Made by a program: the position numbers and the translations under genes | Shown here: piece by piece, positions 1-11,706 of the stretch | How the letters are laid out: the number at the start of each line of letters is the position of its first letter | Position numbering within the stretch: position 1 is the first letter of the stretch | The notes under the pieces: generated by a model | What the model was told of the DNA's origin: nothing | The model's database searches: none | The model's input: only the letters and a program-made list of their open reading frames with translations | From: Aphrophora alni | Lineage: Eukaryota > Arthropoda > Insecta > Hemiptera > Aphrophoridae | Assembly: GCA_963513935.1 (NCBI GenBank) | Contig: OY740769.1 | Location: 75,862,355-75,926,354, forward strand | DNA: 64,000 nt | Direction: 5' to 3'

Positions 1-300
1 AATTGGAAAAAAGTGTTGCAACCGCTTTGCTTGCAGGTCATTGGCATTACATATATAGTGAGGCTCTATATAAACTTTCAGTTACCTAGATAGAGGACCA
101 GTTGGTTCAAGGACGTCATCAAGGACGAGGAAACGCTGCTGGTCACCAGAGGGATGTGACCCTGGAACAGAATCGTAAAATGGACATGCAGTTATAGATC
201 GTCAAGGTTAAAATTGCAAGGTAAGCTGATTCATGTGTTTAGAAAATAAAGAGTTATTAAATTCAATCATTTTCCAGTGCTCTGGATTGAAGGTTTAAAG
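1..300 (+). other. GC-richer segment, possible exon or element fragment
   Basis: The segment from about 81 to 221 is bounded by an acceptor-like AACTTTCAG (ends 80) and a donor-like GCAAGGTAAGC (near 219-229), and is richer in G and C than its surroundings. One frame is open for about 30 codons (YLDRGPVGSRTSSR and on) before a stop, without family resemblance. It could be an untranslated exon of a gene outside the window or part of a transposon. Confidence 0.2.
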
Positions 301-2700
301 GTCTAATTAGGACAGTACCTGTGGTTATTATTTCCTGTTACTTCTTGATTTATAAACATTGTTGTGTGTCACGTCGTGTACTTTACAGCAGCCATATTGG
401 GTTTACGTGAACAATTTATTGAATGTAATAAAACTTCAAAGAGATGACGTTTCTGTTCACAAAAAACTGGTAAGAGTGTCAACTGTAAACCTTTTCATAT
501 GAAGGACACTCCATCTTTCCTTTATCGTTTTACCCACGTGGTATTCTATTAGTCAAGTTGAACGCCATCGTGAAAATAATTTATGGCAGCCCTACCAGTT
601 TGAACGGCGCGGCGGCGCCAACTGCTATAAGTAAATAGCCCCTAACTACGGAAGAGCAAACTGCCTCATACAGCCTGGTGCTGCAAGTTGCATCTTAAAA
701 ATGAAGGCGTTACTGTAAAAATTTACTACACTTTGGATATGAGATACACATCAATGTAGAATATAAATCAGTAGTCTTAACACTAAACGTTGAGCAATCT
801 TGTTTTGTTATTATAGTATTATTTACTTATTTTAAGACGTATATGCAATAAAACGAATAGATATATATCAAACAGATACAATACATATGACATGAAGTTG
901 AATAGCTAACTTATAAAAACAATATCTTCTAACATTGTCTTCTTTACATACTACATGGTATATTTTCAAACTTCCCCTTAAGGGCAGTTTTAAAATTAGT
1001 GTGGATCAATATAGTTTGAAATTATAGACTACTTTTAGAATTTTAAAAAAATCAAAAATAGGAAATTATTGCAGTAGTCCAAATAATGTAAATACATTTA
1101 ATTCTTATTTTTTTAAACTTATGTTGTATAAGATATAGCACAACAGTCTGAACAAAAGTTTTTTTTCATTAGTTATATAGATTTACTTTTGATAATCCAA
1201 ACACTCTTTATCATGTTTTTCCATTTTTGGAAATTAAAACCTAATTATAATTTAGTGAACATATCAGCCAATGACTTTCAGAACAATAGTATTTTATGAA
1301 AAAACAAACCTTCTTAAAATTATTCACTCACATAATAGTATTTAAATATGCTTTCTTTTTCGGTTGATTATTTGATGTGATTTAATAATATTAATTGCAC
1401 TTTTGATTATCAATATTTATAATGTTTTTTACAGTTTCATTAGTTAGTTCTGTGATCAATGCTTTATGTACTTAAACTCTTTACAACATTCAGCAGTTGA
1501 TTGTATTCTACTTCTTTTGTTAAAAGCGCAACAATAGGTTGCTTTCAATAACTCCATGATACTGGCCCTCCAGTATATAACGACAAATACACTTGTGCAT
1601 TTCTATCTTTTACATCTCTGACATAATCTGAAGCACAAAATGCACCAAACATAGGCTCCTCATATTTTGATGAAATTATATTTGGGATATTTCGTTGGCA
1701 GTGTTAGTTTTATTCCCCTATTTCCAATTTTTTAGTGTACATTTACAGAATTAGAGAATATTCCTCTAAGAAGCTGTTGTTTTACTGCAAGTAATGCGTT
1801 CTCATATTTTCACCACCCTAATGACCTTAAGCAGCAGTATATGGCCATTGGGTTTTACTTAAATGGTCTGAGTTGAAATAATTAAAATGTCTGTATGAGA
1901 TATTTGTTGAATTTCATCAAATTCAATATTTAGCTAAACAGTCATTACACTCAGCAATAAATTTTCCACATAACTCAAAATTTGATTATTTATATAAATA
2001 TTGAACTATTTTTAAAAGAGGATCAATATAGTTTTAAAACTGAACCCATTTTGAAACTGTTCGACCTACAGTATCACAGACACCCACTTTTACCAGTTTT
2101 ATTGAAATAAGCTAATGAAACTCATACATTTCCATTGTTTCATTTCAACACTATAAATTAATTCTTGGCATATTTATTATAAGTAGACAAGACAAAACGC
2201 GAAGTTTAGGATTTGTTTTTGTGTAGGCTATCAGTTCGTGTTAGAGCTCGACTTTGATAATAGTACATGGAGGTCGTCGAGTTTGCACAAAATGAGACCT
2301 AAAATATTCTTAGAAGACTAAATAAAAAACGGACCCAAACGGACGCCACATTTAAAGTTTTCGATGGTTGATAATACATTGAACTTAAATTAAACTAAAT
2401 TTCCAGCTATTAAAGCTGCTGTTACAGATTTTTATTCATTAACTTGAATATTGTAGTTCACAATATCGTGTGCATAGAAAAATCTTTTATTCTTAATCGG
2501 AAAAAAAATCGAGAATTATAAACTACAAGTTAAAAAGTGGAATGTATTTTAGATCTTACGGGTAAATATTTATTTTTTCAAACCATTTAAACATAATTTA
2601 CAACTATTAATTTTCTGTCTAACAAATCGGTACCTAATTCTGAGATCTTTACATACTATATTTAATCAAAAGTGCGACCTATAGGATATACATACAAACA
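301..2700. other. AT-rich stretch with no recognised gene
   Basis: No convincing coding sequence, RNA gene or long repeat was seen on either strand. Confidence 0.4.
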
Positions 2701-3374
2701 TATACATAGATATATACAGGATGTTTCAAACATCTCCTTACAATCTAGGGCATATTGCAAGGAGTTTTGGGTAAATCAAAGCCAAAAACGTAATACAACC
2801 AGCGGTCTATCTCGTTTCATTCACCGTCTCTCCATCGGTATTTGATTTTTTTTTTTTAATTTGTTTAGACATAGGTGTGCAAAATTGAGTCAAATTTAAC
2901 AAAATCCATTATTTTCATCCAACTTGTTTTAAAATGGTGGTCATTCAAAACTATGAAATTGTAATAATTCTGAAACTACCCATTTTACAAAAATATTACA
3001 AGTTCAACATCTTTAAATAATTTTTTTAATGTTTATTAACGTTTTGTTTATAAAACTTTTAAAACATAAACATTTATTATTATTATTATTATTTTTTACC
3101 ATTACTCGTTAACCACATATTCAAAATACCCGACTTTTAGCCCATACTAAATAAATTTTTGAGACATATCCTATATAAATTATCTTCGATAAAAATAACA
3201 ATAATTTTCAGACAATTTTTTTTTGAAATAACACTTATTTACATGTTACGTATGTAATTTACATAATTTTTCTCTTTAAATTCTATACAGTTAAATACAT
3301 ACAAGAGATTTTTTATACAATTCCAAAGGTTAAATGAGTAACATTAGGCCTATAAACATATTAAAAAATGAATG
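2700..3374. other. Possible DNA-transposon terminus and AT-rich flank
   Basis: TATATACAGGATGTTTCAAA near 2712 resembles the ACAGGGTGTTTC ends common in insect DNA elements. A similar ACAGGGTGTATC lies near 9527, and TACCCTGTATAT near 8480. No transposase is present and the ends could not be paired. A (TTA)n run is at about 3074-3092. Confidence 0.25.
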
Positions 3375-4200
3375 TTTTTTTTTTTTTTTTAAATTTAACT
3401 AAAAGTATGAAAAATATCTTTGCTTAAATAGAAAATATAATATAGTTCCGATAAAAAAACCTCCACATTTCTCTGGAAGAGAAAAAAAAGAAAAAAATAC
3501 CCGGCACCAAAGGCATAGCCCGCTTTGGGGATAGCCACTCGTCAATTTTTCGAAATAGAATATGACAGCAGTAAGACAAAATTAACCTAAAAAGATATAG
3601 CTCCTAAAACAATAATTATAATTTACAAAGAGTTTTATTTACCTTTTCCCAAAAAATATCGGAGAGCATTCTACACAAATATTAACAATTTTACATGTTC
3701 TTACTTTAATATGTTGACACATATTCTAAAACATCTGTAAGAGCAATAATACCTAAGGGTCACTATACTATTCAATAGCTATTACCTACATACATTAAAC
3801 AAGTGTTCAACCTCCTCCTGTTCAAAGAGCCAACTATTCAATTTTCGCAAAAAAAAAAATTAAATTGAATTTCCACTTTTGATGTGGCCAGGCAGAACAT
3901 TAAATAATTTTGGCCCCAGGAAACGAAAAGTCTTCATAAAGTAAGTTTTAAAAGTTTTTGGCACTGCAAAATTTCCAGCACTTCTTAACCGTACCCTCCT
4001 CCCATCAGAAGTACTTTGTAAATGTACAAGTATCTTAAAGGTAATATTCGTAAAGAAAGTAATAGTGGCTTTGCATGTTTCAACCTACTTTTGTTTAGGA
4101 TCATCCGGACCAACTTTTTCTGAATATTAATTATAAGTGTTAGATTACAAATGTAAGTCCCTCCCCAACTATGCAAACCATACTCTATCCTACTCTATCA
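3375..4200 (-). mobile_element. 3' end of a non-LTR retrotransposon (RT C-terminus)
   Basis: On the minus strand from about 4190 the frame reads YGLHSWGGTYICN, then INIQKKLVRMIL and LRILPLRYLYIYKVL, then FSFPGAKII and NWLFEQEEVEHLF. This is the tail commonly seen C-terminal to Jockey/CR1-type reverse transcriptases. A 16-T run at 3375-3390 would be the poly(A) tail in this orientation, so the remnant may span 3375-4200. Palm motifs are absent and stops interrupt the frame. Confidence 0.65.
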
Positions 4201-4220
4201 TACTCTATCCTACATTCCTT
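4174..4220. repeat. Short TACTCTATCC repeat
   Basis: Three to four copies of a 10-11 bp unit (TACTCTATCC and TACTCTATCA) at the junction of two oppositely oriented LINE remnants. Confidence 0.75.
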
Positions 4221-4439
4221 ATAATACAGTAAATAATCAAAGCAGCATGAGATCATGGAGTTGATAATATCGTATTCCGGTGAATAGACTCTATGCTTCG
4301 CTGTAGACAAATACAATCCTACCTAGGCCACGAGATTCTGGAGCTTGATGCTTTTAGATGTTGTCTGCAAGGGCGTGTTATTTCAGCCACGGCTTTAGAC
4401 AGCCTCCTAAGAGATCTCAATGGTACGGGTGCATATACA

Positions 4440-5000
4440 CAACAGATGACAGTCAGAATGGTTCAAGACAAGTCCACAATATAATTGGGGAGCTGCTTAA
4501 TTACTATCTATGATGCGCAATAACTGGTGTCGGAGAAAGGGACTTCGAGTAATTTACTCCAAAATAGCCATTTTCCATTTTAGTAAAAAGAGATAGTTTT
4601 AGAAAGAAATATATGGAAACAGGTTTTGCAGACGGTGAAATATCTAGGAGTGATCCTGGAAAAGAAGGTGATGTCGAACTCTCATCTCGACCAGTCCTTA
4701 AGGTAGTCATCTTTAATGATGACAAGACGCCTTATCATATATCAATGGGGACTAAAACCAAAGGTCACCCTCCGGAGATACGTACATGGCGATCGTCACG
4801 CCTCTACTAATATACGGTTCCGAAGTATGAAGGCCAAAATAATCACAAGCTATAGCAAGAGCTACTTCTTGTCTGGTGGTACCAGAGACCGTTTGCGGGG
4901 TTGTTCGTTCTTTGGAAAGAGTTGCAGTGAGGAAGTGGGCTAGGAAAGAACGCATCAATCGACGGAGACAATATAAGTTTCACCTTTGGGGTCAGGATAT
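4440..5000 (+). mobile_element. Decayed R1/Jockey-type LINE reverse transcriptase fragment
   Basis: Pieces of an RT C-terminal half in several frames. WCRRKGLRV followed by SKIAIFHFSKKR lies at 4525-4581, VKYLGVILEKKV at 4635-4670, and TPLLIYGSEV at about 4799-4830, followed by TGA where a Trp is usual. These correspond to the post-YADD segment, the LGV thumb motif and the YG motif of R1/Jockey elements. Frameshifts separate them. The element lies head-to-head with the minus-strand remnant at 3375-4200. Confidence 0.7.
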
Positions 5001-5109
5001 TGCAATTGCAAAACACACAATTTCGTGGCCCTGAAGTCATGGGGAAGGAAGAAATGTAGTAAACCAGTAAGCTCTCAGAAATCAGTAGTAATAATTTTGA
5101 TTGAGCCTG

Positions 5110-5460
5110 AAATCTCATGAAGATCTTCACAGAGACTCCAATGTGTTCTCGGTTTTACGTTCTATCAACCAAGACCTGTTCGTGGTGTGTTGAGGATGAC
5201 CCAGCTCTGAGTCTCCAGTTTTGGGAAATTGTGTTAAACAAACACAGAGAACGAAATGGAGTTTTAATGAAGGTATTATGGTCTGAAAAAGAACTTAGCG
5301 AGCCGTGGGTCATTGGTTGGTGTGGGCTAACGTACAAAGGTAATTTTGACCCAGTATTTTCATGGCACGGTCAGTGGTAATGTGTACAAAAACATGTTCC
5401 AATGGTGTTATCTTAACAACACTACAGCACTTCTGTCCAAATAATTATTGTCTCGAATGT
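5110..5460 (+). pseudogene. Possible transposase remnant
   Basis: A frame of 87 codons (5117-5380) contains WCGLTYKGNFDPVFS, and the next frame continues with FHGTVSGNVYKNMFQW. The combination resembles the strand just after the second catalytic Asp of Tc1/mariner-type transposases (WCGI...GP.FF...NVY). The catalytic residues cannot be placed and a frameshift separates the halves. It could also be the 3' part of the preceding LINE. Confidence 0.3.
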
Positions 5461-6313
5461 TTCACGCAAATAGATTGGTCGTTGTAGGTCCATCGATTAG
5501 CCTCCATCATTAGCTGAGTTGACAACGTTGGATTTTTCTGGGGGTTTCTCAATGAATGGTGTTTTCTCGGAATCCACGCACACTAAATAACAAGAAACAA
5601 TTCATCTCTCTCACGTTTAATGAAATCGCCAGAGTCAAAAATCTTAGCTATAATGTATGTAGCTCCATTCAAGTAAGAGTGTAAGATTGCGTCAATCATT
5701 TTGAAGATCTATGAAGTTAAATTATTTCCCCTGTCATGGTTTTTCTTTGTTAAATTTTTAGAAATTATATTTTTAATTCTTATAAAACTACGAAAATAAC
5801 TTATTTTAACTGTTAGCCTTCACATGAGCTCTGTTTACTAAGCGTTAATACTTTTGTAGTAATTTAGTTATTGAAGAATTGAAGATACGCAAGGTAGTGC
5901 TTTCAAATTTATTAAAATGTTGTCATACCTCCAATTTTTATAATAACTATAATATTTTTGTGTGTTAAAAACCATTTTTGTATTAGTTTATACGTAATTT
6001 GAGTATCAGTTTCAAGTTATAGCGTTTGTTATATAGGTGACTTTGTAATATCGCGTGCCTGATTATGATAATAAAAAAAAATCTAAGATTGTAATAAATT
6101 TGCGTGACCTGAAACAATTTAGTACAATTACACGTTGAAGGCGAACTAACGTTTAGGAAGGAAGCATTTACGGTAAATCGATTTTGTCTGATATCTAAAA
6201 AATAAATTAAGTATAAATTATTGAAAAAAATAGCATTAATATCCTCATTGAAGTATTCGTAACTAGTAGGGATAGTTGGAAATGTATAATGATTAACTAA
6301 GTGTTCAGTTTTA
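5461..6313. other. AT-rich stretch with no recognised gene
   Basis: Nothing recognised on either strand. Confidence 0.4.
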
Positions 6314-8455
6314 GCGTTTAATACAAGTACTAAACAACTGTTCTTTTTTTTTCAAAATGTGGAAAAGATTAATATTTTTTTTTATAAATCCACGTCCCTG
6401 GTCTCAACTGAATGCTGTGTGAGTTATCCTTCCTTCCTTTTCATTCTTTTTTCGTTACATAACAAATATAAGTATATATTTCCCAACGGTTTCAAACCGA
6501 AAAGCACATTTTCGGGGGAAAATATTTTTCCTATTTATTTCAATGATAAGAAGAAAAGAAGACAATTGTGTACATTTGTTGTTCGCTTACTGGATGCTAT
6601 TAATTTGTATTACCCTAATACTTTTGTCAGTTTTCTAACTAGCCTTCCTTCCTTTTATTTCGACTATTTTTTAGCGATGGCCACGTAGTTTATAATTATA
6701 TTATATCTTGGTCACGGGTGGGGATATATTATGTTTTCTAAACAGGCAGATCATTCAAACAAATATGCAAACTAAAAATATATAACATGACAGCCAATAA
6801 AAGGTTTGCTGAACATTTATTAAATAACAATCACAACTATAAAGCTTTAGCTTACAGAACAACATGGAACAATTTGACTTTTTTGTAAATGGAAATAATA
6901 AGTTGATGGTTTGGAACAATATAAAATATATTAACACGGAAAGACAGACACTAACAATATATTGAACGACAAAACATCAATTCCAATCAAATGTTCTGTT
7001 TGATCTACTAAAGAGATTTGAATCAAATCAGAGTTAGTAGAGTGGAAAGCTAGGTACGAAAATCAAGTAGGCCTAAATACTGTGTGTCTTTGAAATTAAA
7101 TTATTTTAACTATATGTTTGTGATGTGAAATGGGGTAATGTATTGAAAATAAGTATAAATGACGAGGTTATATATAACCTAACTACAAAACAGGTGACAA
7201 AGTATGACTGAATAATAGCCAAAACGGCAGTCGTGAACAAGATATAGAAGGGAAACTAACAGCCCAATTAATTGAGTTAATGGAAATTATTTAAGAAAGG
7301 AAACAACAAAATACCAGGATGTCCGGATATCAGTATTGAACCATCACCACTGACAAAAATGTTAGTGTTAATTTTTTACTACTCTTTACGAAATATCTAG
7401 TGGGCCCCATAAACACCAAGTGTTTTTCTATTTTTAAAACATAAAATTACGTACTAAATCATTCACAATTGCTTTATCAAAAACTTTACCTATAAGAAAT
7501 ACCAATAAAAAAAAAATTTGAATGTTATTTTGTTGTTACCTGATTAAAAATTGCAAATTTAGTTTTTCATTCAGGTTTTTATTAAGGAAAACTTCTTGTT
7601 AGTGGGACAATTTAGTACGTGTTTTTTTTTTACGTTTAGTGTACGAAGGTTTAGTAAGGACTGTCTCAAAGTTTTATGTTGTAAGGGTGGCACAGCATGG
7701 TTATTTTAGGTCAGAATATCTAACTGAGTAGAGGGAGTGATAGATAGTTGTAAGCTCCAAGTTATACGTTATTTTTATCTAGATCAAACAGAACATTTGA
7801 TTGGAATTGATGTTTGTCGTGCAATATATTGTTAGTGTCTGTCTTTCCGTGTTAATATATTTCGTATTGTTCCAAACCATCAACGTATTATTTCCATTTA
7901 CAAAAAAAGTCAAATTGTTCCATGTTGTTCTGTAAGCTAAAGCTTTATAGTTGTGATTGTTATTTAATACATTTTCAGCAAACCTTGATTTGGCTGTCAT
8001 GTTATATATTTGTAGTTTGGATATTAGTTTGACATAATATATCCCCCCACTCGTGACCAAGATATAATATAATTACAAACTACGTGGCCATCGCTAAAAA
8101 GTAATCGAAATTAAAAGGAAGGCAGGCTGGTTAGAAAACTGACAAAAGTATTAGGTTAATACAAATTAATAGCTTTCACTAAGTCTAACAAAAAATTAAC
8201 ATAATTATCTTCTTTTTTTTTTCTTAACATTGGAATAAAAAGAAAAGAAAATCCCAAAATTGTGCTTTTCTGTTTAAAAACGTTTAGAAATAGATATATA
8301 TTATTTCTTATGCAACTAAAAAAGAACAAAAAAGGATAAATCACACATTTAATCACACATAAAACTCAAATGGAGGATAGATTGATAACTAAACATTTTA
8401 TGATCTATGTTTAAATGGACTTTTTTTCTTATTAAAATTATGCAATAAACGCTTT
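6314..8455. mobile_element. Large foldback element, about 690-bp inverted arms
   Basis: The left arm (about 6314-7012) and right arm (about 7781-8455) are diverged inverted copies. Shared landmarks include AACCAGCCTGCCTTCCTTTT-type sequence, GCGATGGCCACGTAGTTT, TATATCTTGGTCACG or its variants, TAAAGCTTTAGCTTACAGAA, GGAAAGACAGACACTAACAA and CAATCAAATGTTCTGTTTGA. The central loop is about 770 bp and carries no recognised gene. The open frames within the arms (for example 6359-6688, 7779-8060) mirror each other imperfectly and show no known domain. Visible mismatches and indels imply an old insertion. Confidence 0.85.
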
Positions 8456-8764
8456 AGGATTAATAGAGCACATTTTAAAGTACCCTGTATATAATATATA
8501 AATACAAAAATACAAATTAAACTTGAACAATTATTTTTCTCATAGACTCTTCCTCCGTTAGCGAAACAAATGTAGCCTCATATGAACAAATTGTATTTTT
8601 TAAACGAAATATAGGCCTAAAAGTCGATTTTCTTGTATTTATCCCTATACATAGAACTCCCATTTTCACAATTGTTAAATTAAAAGTATATAATAAACAA
8701 CAACAAAAATAAATGAAAATAAAAAATATATATTAAATGTAAATAATAAAAAAATAACATCCCA
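8456..8764. other. AT-rich stretch
   Basis: Nothing recognised except TACCCTGTATATAATATA near 8480, which has the form of an inverted ACAGGGTA transposon terminus. Confidence 0.35.
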
Positions 8765-8905
8765 CATTCCCTGTTTTCAGAACGCACTCTTATCTCGCCG
8801 CTTTTCGGACAAGTGAACCGGTAAAGGTTGCTCAGGTTCAAGCCCGGTTAATGGCATTGAAATTTTCCGTGTTTTACCCACTCATCAGCCTACCAGCCAA
8901 ATGTA
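8765..8905 (+). repeat. Possible tRNA-derived SINE fragment
   Basis: A GC-richer island with a good pol III B box, GGTTCAAGCCC (8835-8845), and a very degenerate A-box position about 45 nt upstream. It is followed by a body with TTTTCCGTGTTTTACCCACT. This resembles a SINE with a tRNA-like head; no other copy was found in the window. Confidence 0.35.
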
Positions 8906-11635
8906 AATAATAAAAAAAGAACACAAATATATTAAACATATAACTATTTTTGAGGAATTCATTTATGGAGATAATTAATTTACAACATTGTGGGTCATTT
9001 TAGAATAGTTTGTTTAACTTTAGATGCTTAGGATATTAAGTGACAAATAAAATGTCATAAGTTTTACTTAACAAAAATTTTGAACTTCAGTGGACTCAAT
9101 TTCACAATTTTTTAAATCTTTAAATATTTTGTGATATTTATTTTAAAAAGATATCAAAGTATCATATTTTCAAATAAAGAGCATTCAAAAGTTAGTTTTA
9201 CTTGTTTTCATGTCTAATTGAAAACATTAATTACTGAATTACACCTTCCCTTTTTTTATGTGCCTCTTTCATTATATGTTTTCCTCTGGACCTTGATAGA
9301 TAATAAAACAAGAGCTATTGAAAAAAATATGTTAAGGAATAACAATAATAATCTTTCATCTTTTTACGCTCTGCGAATCAAATAAACGTGGAATTAATAG
9401 TCTCAAGTTATTCTTGGTCACGTTTCCAAACAAATTCATGCGTTGTTGTAGATAAAGGCTTTTAAAATGTTACACCGAGACACAAAACTGCTGTTACCAA
9501 CAATATATCAATTACAGTACATATACAGGGTGTATCACTAAAAATGTGAAAATCAAGCGAATATTATAAATAATAGATATGTTCAACAAATCAATAAACA
9601 TTACCCTAAATAAAATCGACACCAAAAAAGACAACTTACAGTGTTAAAATTTGACATTTCGATGACAAATATTCCAGAAAACTGTTATTTTTTTGTAGTA
9701 GGGATTTAGGTTTGCTACAGTTGATATAGAATCATAATACTAGTGATTTAATGTAATATACATTGAAATATTGCAAAGTAATGAAACAAAAGCTATTTAA
9801 AATTCCCGCCATTATGAAACATTATATAGTATGTTTAAAGTTTTATGTATTTATTTATGTATAAATATTATAATTGCACCCAGAAAATATCAATATACCA
9901 AAAATCTAAAATCTATACAAATTTAAATGTGATATAATAAGACTGATTTTTAAAATTAGCCCAAACATTTTATTTAGGGAACACAGTCAAAATTTTATTC
10001 ATGAACATGTGTAATGAAATCATTTTACAACATAAATTTGGTTTTAAACATTGTCCCGTTAAAATTACTTATATAAACTGTTAAAATTCATAAAAAGTAT
10101 TTAGGAGAGAGAGGTTGGGCGTAGTTTGTACTTAAAAATGAATTAGGTTAAACACCACCTTATTGTGAACAATGTCTTAACAAAAAGTAAGTAAAAGAGC
10201 TAAAACTCTGAATTTTGTGTATCGTAAAAAATAATCGCTTATCAGATGAAATACTACCAATATAGGACTTATAGGCTATGTTATTTGTGCATCCGTTTGT
10301 TTGCTAAGATTGGCTAAAGTATTAATAGACACTGAAACAATTAGCAATTTTATCCTGGTATATGTCCTAAGGATGTAAAAGAACTACCAAATGAACAGTT
10401 TTAAACTGTTGCCATTTTAAATTTTGTTATCTTTAGTTTAGACTAACAAACATATCTTTAATATATATTAAAACAAAGCATATTCCTGAATTTGATTGAA
10501 ATCCAACTGAAATGTTGACTATATGAACTATTGTTACTGATTTTCTTTCCTTTTTCTTCTGATTCTTTGTACACAGGAAGTGAAATATATCAGTCTTTAG
10601 TATTATATAATCAACGATAAAAAAAGGAAGGAAAATATATGTCCAATTTATTGACAGGTGTGTTCTATGTGGGATTTATATGAAAAACGTCTTCAAGTTA
10701 CAGTTAAAATACGACAATTTTCAATATGCTTTATAACATTCAGGCTTATATTTCCATAACGTCGGATCTTTCCTTTCAGCCGCAAGACGTTAACATAATA
10801 ATTGATTATCTTTCAATAATATATCCTTCCCCTTACTTCCGATAGAGATCGTGGTTCTACTAAGCCACAAGTTTTCGCATGACTTATTTACTTGATTAAT
10901 AACAGTCATTTAAACAAACTCAATGGAAAAAAAATACAGGTACGTAGGTCAACCAGAAAAACGTAGGAAACATTTATGAACCCCAGATTGAAGAATAAGT
11001 TGCAACAAATTTATAATAAATATTTTAGCAGCTATTTTCGTCGCTGTAAAACATCCTTTCTGGAGGTCCGCTGAAACGATGTCAATAGTGATATAACGGC
11101 GCAGATATGGCAAAAGTAAGTTATCTTACAACTCAATCCTATGGAGGACTTTTCATTCTTATTACACATTCTTGATTTGATAGTAAAATTTATTATTGCT
11201 AATAATCTCTTGCACACATATCCCTTATAAATTGGAATATGCTGTGATAAAAGAGACAAGTAAACAAAAATGTGTAAATCAGTAATATTAAATATTGCAG
11301 TTTCTTGTAACCTCCGTAAGATTAGAATAGATAAGGCCTATATTGGATTGAATTTGCTATTGTGATTATATAATTGTTAATGCGCAAGACTAGATATTAC
11401 CAATAGGCGTTTACCAACTGAGTCAGAAATTACTATAATTTGATTAAAATATATAAAGTCGTATTTCTATGGTATCGAACTCCTGTCGAAGAATTTTAAA
11501 ATGTTATTCAATGAATTTAGGGAACCCAAACTCAAAAGTCTTTTTAGAAAAGCTGTTTCGTTTACGTGGTGTATAAACATACTTTTAGGCAAAATTAGAT
11601 GTATAATCAGATGATACATAAATACCGGTACCTTT
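8906..11635. other. AT-rich stretch with no recognised gene
   Basis: Only a possible transposon terminus (ACAGGGTGTATCAC, near 9527) was noted. A 75-codon minus-strand frame at 11032-11259 has no family resemblance. Confidence 0.35.
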
Positions 11636-11706
11636 AAATATTTTTGTTTTCCTCCTCTTTAAAATTTATGAAATCAATTTTAAAGAAGAGGAAAACAAAA
11701 ATATTT
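11636..11706. repeat. 31-bp stem hairpin
   Basis: AAATATTTTTGTTTTCCTCC continued to 11666 pairs with 11676-11706, with one mismatch over 31 bp and a 9-nt loop. Weaker pairing (TACATAAATA with TTTATGTATTTA) extends outside. Probably a miniature inverted-repeat insertion. Confidence 0.75.

Noticed and set aside
6359..8356. Open frames of 60-109 codons within the foldback arms
   Set aside because: The two arms do not keep the same frame intact, and no domain is recognisable.
8475..9545. Paired ACAGGGTA and ACAGGGTGT termini as one DNA transposon
   Set aside because: Similarity does not extend beyond about 8 bp, the ends face away from each other, and there is no transposase between them.
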